Part shown: positions 1-5,810 of the stretch, one piece after another
Numbering within the stretch: position 1 is the stretch's first letter
Layout: each line of letters starts with the position of its first letter
NCBI GenBank assembly: GCA_013695195.1
Contig: JACDAY010000146.1
Coordinates: 1-13,251, forward strand
DNA length: 13,251 nt
Reading direction: 5' to 3'
From: Blastocatellia bacterium
GTDB taxonomy: Bacteria; Acidobacteriota; Blastocatellia; Pyrinomonadales; Pyrinomonadaceae
Notes under the pieces: generated by a model
Told to the model about the DNA's origin: nothing
Databases searched by the model: none
The model's input: only the letters and a program-made list of their open reading frames with translations
Program-made: the position numbers and the translations under genes

Positions 1-80
1 CAATCACGCTCCTTTTTTTGTGTCAGGTCACACGAATCAATGTAGGTTCCGCCCAATACGCAATGCAAGCCGCAGATTGG

Positions 81-182
81 TAAGCCCGTTGAAACGGGCT
101 AAGATTTTATCTAAGCTATTAACCACGCCGTAAACGACGTGGTTATATATAGGCCCTTCGCCAAACCTCGTAAACGAAGCTG
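81..182. repeat. REP-like cluster of three hairpins
   Basis: Three palindromes lie 20-40 nt apart in non-coding DNA. Hairpin 1 (83-100) is AGCCCGTT/AACGGGCT, perfect over 8 bp (7 bp with a TGAA loop). Hairpin 2 (120-145) pairs 8 outer bp (TAACCACG/CGTGGTTA), then one C-A mismatch, 2 bp and a TAAA loop. Hairpin 3 (about 164-181) is decayed but keeps the same core TCG-TAAA-CGA. The shared TAAA loop and regular spacing suggest a dispersed REP/BIME-type element rather than a terminator, and no run of T follows any stem. The rest of 1-228 holds nothing else I can support. No RAYT-type transposase is in the window. The pairing is seen directly; the class assignment is inference. Confidence 0.6.
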
Positions 183-228
183 AAAACTGAACCCCTACTT
201 AGACATTCCCTTTCTGACTTGCCTCTAT

Positions 229-1356
229 CTACGGTTTTACCTGTGCTCCTACGATATAGCTGTCACGAGCACGTAGCACGAGATTCGGCCGGTTGACGCG
301 GACTTTGATCTGTTTTCGCTGGCCGGCGGTTCCGGCCTCAGCCGGGACGTAGCCGATGTTATATTGTCTTCTAAGTTCTTCGGCAATTCCTTCAAATGCT
401 GCGGTAAGCCCGCCCGGCGTTGCTTCCGGCCGAAAAACCCGGCCGCCTGTGTATGCCGACAGCTCATCAAGATATTTTTTCCCGACTGCATATTCTTCCG
501 CGGTCGTTCCAGGGGCATCTGGCTCGTCCGGATCCGAGTTTAGGCTGCGGTTGGTTTCGAGAAAAGTGTTGTAGTAAATCGGAAATATCAAAGTGTCCGA
601 TTCTTCGGCGAGATTGAGCGTCGAATCATAGCCGGCTTTGCTCGAGGTCGTGTCGACGCCGTCCGTAAACAGCACTATCGCCTTTCGCCCCGCTATTTTG
701 TTCAAACGCTTGCCCAAAGAAAAATCGACAGCATCGTAGAGCGAAGTTCCACCGCCGAAATCCGCTTTGCCGATCGCTTTATAAATTTTTTGCCGGTCGC
801 CGGTTACCTCGGAAAGAACGTGTATGTTGCCGTCAAATTCGATAACCATTACCTTATCCGCTTGCTTTAACTGATCGACAAAGGCGATGGCAGCACGCCG
901 GATCTCCTCGATTTTATATTCAGTCGACGGGCTCGTATCGAGCAGTAAAACGACTGTGAACGGTTTGTCCGCCGTGCCGAAATATTCGATTTGCTGCTCC
1001 TTGCCGTCCTCGAAAATCTTAAAATCGACCTGTTTTAAATTCGGGATATAAATTCCGTTTCGATCGAAAACCGAAACCGGAATGGTGATCAAATTGGTAT
1101 CGACTCTAATTATTTCCTCTCCTCCAATTGCTGCAGCACGGGGAGCCGCCGGGATATTCCCTTTTGGAGATAAGCTTTGCAGTGGCGGTTGCGGGCGTAA
1201 CGCATTACGTCTGGGCTGTGGTTGGGATTCCGAAAATACGGCGGCATCAACCGGAATGGAAGGAGTCGGAGCGGGCTGAGGATTTCTGCCGGATTGAGCA
1301 GAGAGCGTTGAAAACAGAGCAGCAACAAAAAGCGGAATAACGGTAAACCTTGTCAT
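229..1356 (-). CDS. Secreted VWA-domain protein (VWFA-related Acidobacterial type)
   Basis: This 375-residue protein starts with a signal peptide (hydrophobic residues 5-19, likely cleavage after SA at 19-20), so it is probably exported. Residues 24-75 are a low-complexity Pro/Gln-rich linker. A small beta-rich segment (85-125, ending FKIFEDGKEQQIEYF) precedes the VWA domain at about 132-335. The metal-ion-dependent adhesion site is intact: DTSPS at 140-144, Thr204 in GGTSLYDAV and Asp232 in FTDGVD. This order matches the large paralogous family annotated as VWFA-related Acidobacterial domain proteins, whose ligands are unknown. The start is supported by GGAG 11 nt upstream. Its upstream neighbour is the permease gene ending at 1499, 142 nt away, so it may be a separate transcription unit. 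Family call is firm; function is unknown. Confidence 0.85.
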   Translation of the reverse strand: MTRFTVIPLFVAALFSTLSAQSGRNPQPAPTPSIPVDAAVFSESQPQPRRNALRPQPPLQSLSPKGNIPAAPRAAAIGGEEIIRVDTNLITIPVSVFDRNGIYIPNLKQVDFKIFEDGKEQQIEYFGTADKPFTVVLLLDTSPSTEYKIEEIRRAAIAFVDQLKQADKVMVIEFDGNIHVLSEVTGDRQKIYKAIGKADFGGGTSLYDAVDFSLGKRLNKIAGRKAIVLFTDGVDTTSSKAGYDSTLNLAEESDTLIFPIYYNTFLETNRSLNSDPDEPDAPGTTAEEYAVGKKYLDELSAYTGGRVFRPEATPGGLTAAFEGIAEELRRQYNIGYVPAEAGTAGQRKQIKVRVNRPNLVLRARDSYIVGAQVKP

Positions 1357-1498
1357 AATAAATAATCTCCGGCATCAATAAACCAAACTTCCAATTTCGA
1401 TGCCCGAATCCTAGGAAACGCTTACCGGTTAATGCTGTATTTTTCGATGCAGATAAATGACAGGCGGGATGCAGGTTGGGAGCCTGCGTTCCGACGGG
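1357..1498. other. Intergenic region between VWA gene and permease gene
   Basis: This 142-nt gap holds one copy of the dispersed 19-nt repeat described separately, directly after the permease stop codon. A 9-nt direct repeat TTTCGATGC occurs at 1395-1403 and 1442-1450. I found no convincing sigma-70 promoter for the VWA gene here and no terminator with a T run for the permease gene. Confidence 0.4.
1472..1498 (-). repeat. Dispersed repeat, copy A
   Basis: On the minus strand positions 1495-1477 read GTCGGAACGCAGGCTCCCA, identical over 19 nt to 8061-8079 on the plus strand, and similarity continues (CxTGCA) for about 7 nt. The copy can fold as GCAGG/CCTGC with a 7-nt loop (1471-1487). It starts 3 nt after the permease stop codon (1499-1501). 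Two identical 19-mers in 13 kb are far beyond chance, so this is probably a genome-wide dispersed repeat. Confidence 0.7.
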
Positions 1499-2308
1499 CT
1501 ACCTGGTCCGTTGTTTGGGGTCGAGGTATTCGCGGAGGCCGTCGCCGATAAAGTTGAAGGCCAGCACGGTCAGAGCGATTGCAATGCCGGGAAAGAACAA
1601 GACGTGAGGCGTGATGCTGAAATACTGCCGGGCTTCTTCGATCATCGTTCCCCAACTCGGAGCCGGCGGCGGTATGCCCAGGCCGAGAAATGAAAGCGAA
1701 GCTTCCGACAAAACTGCACCCGCCATTCCGAGTGAGGCCTGAACGATAAGCGGCTGGATCGCGTTCGGCATAATATGCGTGAAAAGAATGCGCATATTTC
1801 CCGCGCCGAGCGCCTTTGCCGCCTGGACGAAATCATATTCCCGGACTTTTAACACCTGGCCGCGCATAACTCTCGCATATCCGACCCAGCCGATTATGCA
1901 TAGAGCCAGAATAAGTTTTCCAAGACCGGCACCGAGAAAAGCGACCAGTGCAATAGCAAGCAGCAAGCCCGGAAAAGCGAGAAAAACGTTGAATACATAA
2001 CCGGAAAGAAATTTATCGGCCAAGCCGCCGTAAAATCCGGCGATAGCACCTATAAAAATGCCGAAAACACCTGAAACCGTTACTACCGTTATACCGACAT
2101 AAAGCGAAATTCTTGCCCCGAAAAGAATTCGGGAAAAAACGTCGCGTCCAAGTGCATCGGTGCCAAACCAGTGCTCAGCAGAAGGCGAGGCAAAGCGCAA
2201 AGCAAGATTTTGAGCATTAACATCGTGGGTAGCAAGAAGCGGAGCAAACACGGCAGCCAAAATTACGACCGCTGCGATTGAAATGCCGATGTAGAAAAGC
2301 CGGTTCAT
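1499..2308 (-). CDS. ABC transporter permease, DppC/OppC type
   Basis: The 269-residue inner-membrane protein is one half of a binding-protein-dependent permease of the peptide/nickel type. It begins with a membrane segment (about 5-25), followed by the family hallmark FGTDALGRDVFSRILFGAR (48-66). Further hydrophobic segments lie at about 70-95, 104-128, 132-148 and 236-256. The cytoplasmic EAA loop that contacts the ATPase is present at 161-181 (QAAKALG then HIMPN). It is slightly shorter than the usual 280-300 residues, the difference being at the N terminus. The next gene upstream is its DppB-type partner, 76 nt away. No Shine-Dalgarno precedes the ATG; instead a 7-nt tandem repeat occupies that region. 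Substrate cannot be told from sequence (peptide, nickel or others), and no ATPase or binding protein lies in the window. Confidence 0.9.
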   Translation of the reverse strand: MNRLFYIGISIAAVVILAAVFAPLLATHDVNAQNLALRFASPSAEHWFGTDALGRDVFSRILFGARISLYVGITVVTVSGVFGIFIGAIAGFYGGLADKFLSGYVFNVFLAFPGLLLAIALVAFLGAGLGKLILALCIIGWVGYARVMRGQVLKVREYDFVQAAKALGAGNMRILFTHIMPNAIQPLIVQASLGMAGAVLSEASLSFLGLGIPPPAPSWGTMIEEARQYFSITPHVLFFPGIAIALTVLAFNFIGDGLREYLDPKQRTR

Positions 2309-2311
2309 GCG

Positions 2312-2336
2312 GATTTTAGATTTTAGATTTTAGATT
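2312..2336. repeat. Heptanucleotide tandem repeat (GATTTTA x3.6)
   Basis: Three perfect GATTTTA units plus GATT cover 25 nt, reading as TAAAATC units on the coding (minus) strand. The array ends 4 nt before the ATG of the DppC-type gene (2306-2308), where a Shine-Dalgarno would be expected. AT-rich DNA with looser related units (AATCGAAAATC, 2361-2371) continues upstream. Similar 7-nt STRR repeats are known from heterocystous cyanobacteria. Confidence 0.85.
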
Positions 2337-2384
2337 GTGAAAACGTTAAAGCAAATAACAAATCGAAAATCAAAAATTGCAAAT

Positions 2385-3365
2385 TTAAGAGAGTCTTATT
2401 CTCGGATCGAGCCAGCCGTAAACAAGGTCGGTCAGCGAATTGGCTATGATATATGTAACACTGATGACAAGCACACATCCCTGAACTAGTCGATAGTCGC
2501 GTTTTGCGATACCGTCTTCGAGGAGTAATAAACCAAGCCCCTGCCAGCTAAAGATCTTCTCGGTAATGATAGCACCGGCGAGAAGCACGCCAAGCTGCAA
2601 ACCTAAAACTGTAACGACGGGTATCAGGCCGTTTTTCAAAACATGTTTATAGACGACCTTTCGTTCGCTCAGGCCTTTGGCACGCGCGGTGCGGACATAA
2701 TCTTCGCCAAGCTCTTCGATGACGCTTGAACGCACCATACGTGTCAGGATCGCAGAAAGCGCAGCTCCCAGCGTTACAGCGGGCAAAATTATGTCTTCCG
2801 GATAATAGCTGCCGCCGACGGAAAACCATCCGAGTTTGACAGCAAATATATAAACGAGAAAAGGCCCGATCACAAATGTCGGCAGCGATATGCCCAGCAA
2901 CGCTATAAACGAAGACGCATTGTCGATCAGCTTATTTTTATTAGTGCCTGCTAAAACGCCGAGTGGAATCGCGATGCCGACAGCCACGAGCATTGCCGCA
3001 AAAGCGAGCTTTATTGTTGCCGGATATCGTTCGAGAATCATATCCAGAACGGGCCTGTCGGTACGAAACGACCTTCCCAGATCGCCTCGAAGCAGGCCTG
3101 TCCAATAATCGAGATAGCGATTTTCTGCGCCGTTCCATTTGACTCCTGTTTCCGAATCGTAGGAAAAAAAGAACGCTGGACGGTCTAGCCCATGTTTTTG
3201 ATTGAAATTCGCAATCTGTTCCGCCGTCGCAGTTTCACCGAGAATTGTAGTCGCAGGGCTGCCTGGAACGAGCTCGATCAGCAGCGTTACAAGCGAAACC
3301 ACGGTCCAGATGACCAGTAAAATTAGAGCGAGTTGGCGGAGAAAATTTAGAAACTTGTATTTCAT
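2385..3365 (-). CDS. ABC transporter permease, DppB/OppB type
   Basis: The 326-residue inner-membrane permease partners the DppC-type protein encoded downstream. It has an N-terminal membrane segment (10-32) followed by the family signature ELVPGSP (31-37), a periplasmic stretch with GLLRGDLGRSFRTDRPV (90-106), then membrane segments at about 117-140, 152-177, 193-212, 246-268 and 297-317. The EAA loop is at 222-249 (DYVRTARAKGL, then HVLKNGLIPV), and the usual C-terminal ending YGWLDPRIRLS is intact. Length is normal for the family. A good promoter lies just upstream, so this gene probably begins a dppBC-type transcript. No clear Shine-Dalgarno precedes the ATG; two GAAAGCA units sit there instead. 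The substrate is unknown because the binding protein is not in the window. Confidence 0.92.
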   Translation of the reverse strand: MKYKFLNFLRQLALILLVIWTVVSLVTLLIELVPGSPATTILGETATAEQIANFNQKHGLDRPAFFFSYDSETGVKWNGAENRYLDYWTGLLRGDLGRSFRTDRPVLDMILERYPATIKLAFAAMLVAVGIAIPLGVLAGTNKNKLIDNASSFIALLGISLPTFVIGPFLVYIFAVKLGWFSVGGSYYPEDIILPAVTLGAALSAILTRMVRSSVIEELGEDYVRTARAKGLSERKVVYKHVLKNGLIPVVTVLGLQLGVLLAGAIITEKIFSWQGLGLLLLEDGIAKRDYRLVQGCVLVISVTYIIANSLTDLVYGWLDPRIRLS

Positions 3366-3367
3366 GC

Positions 3368-3382
3368 GAAAGCAGAAAGCAG
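3368..3382. repeat. Short heptanucleotide repeat (GAAAGCA x2) before permease start
   Basis: Two adjacent GAAAGCA units plus G end 2 nt from the ATG of the DppB-type gene (3363-3365), reading as TGCTTTC on the coding strand. They replace any recognisable Shine-Dalgarno. Two units alone could arise by chance, so the weight comes from the parallel with 2312-2336. Confidence 0.5.
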
Positions 3383-3386
3383 GGAA

Positions 3387-3415
3387 ATTTTATAATTAAA
3401 CACAAAGAATGACAA
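3387..3415 (-). promoter_or_regulatory. Putative sigma-70 promoter of the permease genes
   Basis: On the minus strand TTGTCA (3415-3410, 5/6 to consensus) is followed after 17 nt by TAAAAT (3392-3387, 5/6). An overlapping alternative -10 is TATAAA with 15-nt spacing. Transcription would start near 3380, giving a leader of only about 15 nt. Confidence 0.55.
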
Positions 3416-3425
3416 TGCTTGAACG

Positions 3426-3488
3426 GTTCTGAGTTCACGCTTTATCGTGCATTTGGGTGTAAAACACGCTGATGTGTGAACTCAGAAC
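3426..3488. repeat. Inverted-repeat element at the ubiE stop codon
   Basis: Perfect 13-bp inverted arms GTTCTGAGTTCAC (3426-3438) and GTGAACTCAGAAC (3476-3488) enclose 37 nt, which contains a small hairpin GTGT-AAA-ACAC. The right arm overlaps the end of ubiE and supplies its Phe codon and TGA stop. The arm itself is 1.5 units of the heptamer GTTCTGA. No T run follows on the minus strand, so a standard intrinsic terminator is unlikely, although the RNA could form a 13-bp stem that protects the 3' end. It resembles a very small MITE. No target-site duplication was recognised. Confidence 0.7.
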
Positions 3489-4210
3489 TTCTTAAATCCG
3501 GTATGTATGGCCGCGATTCCGCCTGTCAAATTTTTGAATTCTACGTCGCGGAACCCTGCCTGCCGCATCATATCGGCCAGATGTTTTTGATCGGGAAATT
3601 TTGATACGGAATCGGGAAGATACTCATATGCGCTGCGCGAGCCGCTTACGACGCCGCCGATGCGCGGCAATATTTGCGTGAAATAAAAATTGAAAAGCGT
3701 GCGAAATCCCGGTATTGGGGGAGTGGAAAATTCAAGTACGGCAATCTGTCCACCCTTTTTCAGAACTCTTTGTAATTCGATTAAACCGTCCTGAAAATTT
3801 GCCAGATTACGAAGCCCGAATGCAATTGTAACTCCATCACAGCTCTCGTCCGCAAAAGACAGCTGCATTGCATCGGCTTCTATATATGGAATTGAAAGTT
3901 GAAGCTTTTCGGTCTTATCAAGAGCGATGCTGAGCATCGGGCGGCAAAAGTCCGTTCCTATGATCTTTGCTTTTGAGTTCTTTTGCAATTCAATTGAGAG
4001 ATCGCCGGTACCGCAGGCGACATCGAGAACGATTGCATTATCATTTCCCAAAATATTCGCGAGCTTTTCGCGAACGAGACGACGCCAACGCTTGTCGATA
4101 TTTACTGAGAGAATGTGGTTTAAAAGATCATATTTTCGTGCGATCCCTGAAAACATTGCTCTGACAGCTTTTGCGTGGGCTATTTCATTTGCTGTTCTTT
4201 CAAGAGACAT
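3482..4210 (-). CDS. ubiE: Demethylmenaquinone methyltransferase MenG/UbiE
   Basis: This 242-residue SAM-dependent C-methyltransferase catalyses the last step of menaquinone (or ubiquinone) synthesis at the cytoplasmic membrane. The N terminus has the family pattern MFSGIARKYDLLNHILS (19-35). SAM motif I is VLDVACGTGDLS (61-72), the acidic residue after beta-2 is in GTDFCRPML (85-93), and FGLRNL (131-136) and YLPDSVSKFPD (197-207) are specific UbiE/MenG signatures. The C-terminal GGIAAIHTGFK is also typical, so the protein is full length. Its ATG directly follows the TAA of the M16 homologue with no gap, implying translational coupling in one transcript. No other quinone genes are nearby. Menaquinone is more likely than ubiquinone given the acidobacterial character, but that is inference. 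Confidence 0.95.
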   Translation of the reverse strand: MSLERTANEIAHAKAVRAMFSGIARKYDLLNHILSVNIDKRWRRLVREKLANILGNDNAIVLDVACGTGDLSIELQKNSKAKIIGTDFCRPMLSIALDKTEKLQLSIPYIEADAMQLSFADESCDGVTIAFGLRNLANFQDGLIELQRVLKKGGQIAVLEFSTPPIPGFRTLFNFYFTQILPRIGGVVSGSRSAYEYLPDSVSKFPDQKHLADMMRQAGFRDVEFKNLTGGIAAIHTGFKKF

Positions 4211-5509
4211 TTAATTCCGGCTTGTTTGTGAAGGAATTTCGGTTTGAGTAACGGAAACAACAGCAACCGGATTTTTCGACAATCTTTCTGCAACCCGGCG
4301 AACATCCGCTACGGTCGCATTGCTAATAGCCTGCATTTCGTTTGAAACAGCATTTGTCTTAAAAGTGTCCAGGTCAAGCCACCAGTCCGAGTGCTTTTTA
4401 CCTTTTATAGAGGCTTGAATTATGTTTTTAGCTTTGGCAAATTCTTCATCGGAGATTCGTGTGAACATACTCTGAATGTGTGACGGAGCCAAATGGCTTT
4501 CTGGTAAAGTTGAGATCGGCTTTACTTCCGATTGATATCCGAGCACGAACGCTCCGGGCAGGATATGAGGAATGTGTGAAACAAAGACTCGTTTGCCGGC
4601 AATGCCATACTGTTTTTGCAATCGTTCCTGCAATATCGCTGTCAGAATCTGTGATGCAGCGAAATCGATGTCATTTCGGGCAAGTCCTCGAAAGGCGAAT
4701 CTAACTTCCGAATTGCCGGTGCCTGGAACATTTATCTCAAGCCATTTCGTATCCGGCTCACTGGGAATTGCAAAGGTGGAAGGAATTTTCTTATCAGACT
4801 TCAGCCATGAACCGAAGTATCGCCGGATTGCCCGAAAGGCCAGATTGCCTTCAATATTGCCGCTTATCGCAATAGTCGCGTTATCGGCAGTAAACAGGCG
4901 GTCTTTAGCAAATCTAAGATCGGCGAAGTCAATTTTCTGAACGGATTCAAGTGTTCCTATTTGCGGACGGCCATATGGAAATGTCCCAAAAAGACGTTTG
5001 GCTGCCGCCATGTCGGCAATGTAAGCCGGGTCTTTTTCGAGATCTGTAATTTTTACAGTGAGGGCGGATTTTAAAGCAGTAGTCGTTTCTTTATCGATCG
5101 AGGGATTCGAAACAGCTGCGGCAATCGTTTCCAGCATTGTCAAAAATTCATCCGTTTGCGAACTGGCATTTATCTGAATATAATCATAATTGCTAACGAT
5201 CTCGAGGTTACCGCCCAGATCTTCGGTGAAAAATTCCCGCGCGGCCTGGTTCGGAAAAATACTTTCAGAGAGAAGCTTCATCACACCTTCACGGCCTTGC
5301 GGGTCAAAGGCGGAACCGCCGTGCACGCGGATTTGCACCGTTACTTTATCGGCTGCAGGCGTGTTCCATATCAATACCTTCAATCCATTTAACAGCTTTT
5401 CCTGACGCGGCACGGGGCTGCCAGGCTTTTGAGCCGGAGCGAGGGAAGCAAAAACTGAAAGGCTAAGAAAAATAATTGCAAATTTTTGAGGTAAATATTC
5501 GAATTTCAT
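4211..5509 (-). CDS. Exported M16-family peptidase homologue lacking the HxxEH zinc site
   Basis: The 432-residue protein has a signal peptide (hydrophobic core 10-24, likely cleavage after APA at 24-26), so it acts outside the cytoplasm. Two M16 (insulinase/PqqL-like) halves are visible: an N-terminal domain at about 36-235 (LLNGLKVLI at the start, GTFPYGRP at 175-182, ISGNIE at 215-220) and a C-terminal domain at about 250-420. Where active M16 members carry HxxEH (normally G-x-A-H-F-L-E-H), this one reads GVMKLLSE (75-82), so both His and the Glu are replaced and zinc-dependent catalysis is not expected. M16 family members often act as pairs of one active and one inactive subunit; the active partner is not adjacent here. 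It is the first gene before ubiE. Family call is firm; inactivity is inferred from missing residues. Confidence 0.88.
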   Translation of the reverse strand: MKFEYLPQKFAIIFLSLSVFASLAPAQKPGSPVPRQEKLLNGLKVLIWNTPAADKVTVQIRVHGGSAFDPQGREGVMKLLSESIFPNQAAREFFTEDLGGNLEIVSNYDYIQINASSQTDEFLTMLETIAAAVSNPSIDKETTTALKSALTVKITDLEKDPAYIADMAAAKRLFGTFPYGRPQIGTLESVQKIDFADLRFAKDRLFTADNATIAISGNIEGNLAFRAIRRYFGSWLKSDKKIPSTFAIPSEPDTKWLEINVPGTGNSEVRFAFRGLARNDIDFAASQILTAILQERLQKQYGIAGKRVFVSHIPHILPGAFVLGYQSEVKPISTLPESHLAPSHIQSMFTRISDEEFAKAKNIIQASIKGKKHSDWWLDLDTFKTNAVSNEMQAISNATVADVRRVAERLSKNPVAVVSVTQTEIPSQTSRN

Positions 5510-5810
5510 CGTATATAATATGGAAAAGGAGATATTATCCTTTTTAGTTGCAAAACTCCACCGAAGTGTTGTAACCGGCGTGAATTGATGTGCACTTTAA
5601 AAGAGATTGTTTATGGAATTTATAGGAATTCAGGAGGAATTTTTTAGCTGCCCACAGGCATCGCTTCAAACGATTAAAGCATCTATGAACATTGAACGAG
5701 GACCGGTTTGCGAGATTCCGGGAAAGGCTTACATCTGTAATAACACGTTATAATTCACACACGATTTGGATGCTCACGATTAGCGGGCATTAATTAGAGA
5801 GGCCAAAAAG
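5510..5810. promoter_or_regulatory. Divergent control region between M16 and TonB-like genes
   Basis: About 300 nt separates two divergently read genes, so promoters for both should lie here. For the rightward gene a consensus -10 TATAAT sits at 5749-5754, with a weak CTTACA (5728-5733) 15 nt before it. AGAGAGG, 8 nt before the ATG at 5811, is its ribosome-binding site. Three GGAATT units occur at 5615-5620, 5625-5630 and 5636-5641, about one helical turn apart. For the leftward M16 gene I see AT-rich DNA (5510-5545) but no convincing promoter and no Shine-Dalgarno. A perfect AGGAGG at 5632-5637 has no start codon at a suitable distance. Confidence 0.45.
5613..5753 (+). CDS. Possible 46-residue ORF, unrecognised
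   Basis: An ATG at 5613 opens 46 codons ending at TAA (5751-5753). The product begins MEFIGIQEEFFSCPQAS and contains three Cys (13, 33, 42). It has no signal peptide or membrane segment, and I do not recognise it. Only a weak AAGAGA lies upstream. The stop codon overlaps the TATAAT proposed for the next gene, so it would not share that transcript start. It may be non-coding; the GGAATT triplet at its 5' end is an alternative explanation for sequence structure here. Confidence 0.2.
   Translation: MEFIGIQEEFFSCPQASLQTIKASMNIERGPVCEIPGKAYICNNTL

Noticed and set aside
15..35. GTGT...ACAC hairpin near a T run at the left edge
   Set aside because: The T run lies 5' of the stem on the plus strand, and is an A run after it on the minus strand, so neither direction gives a terminator.
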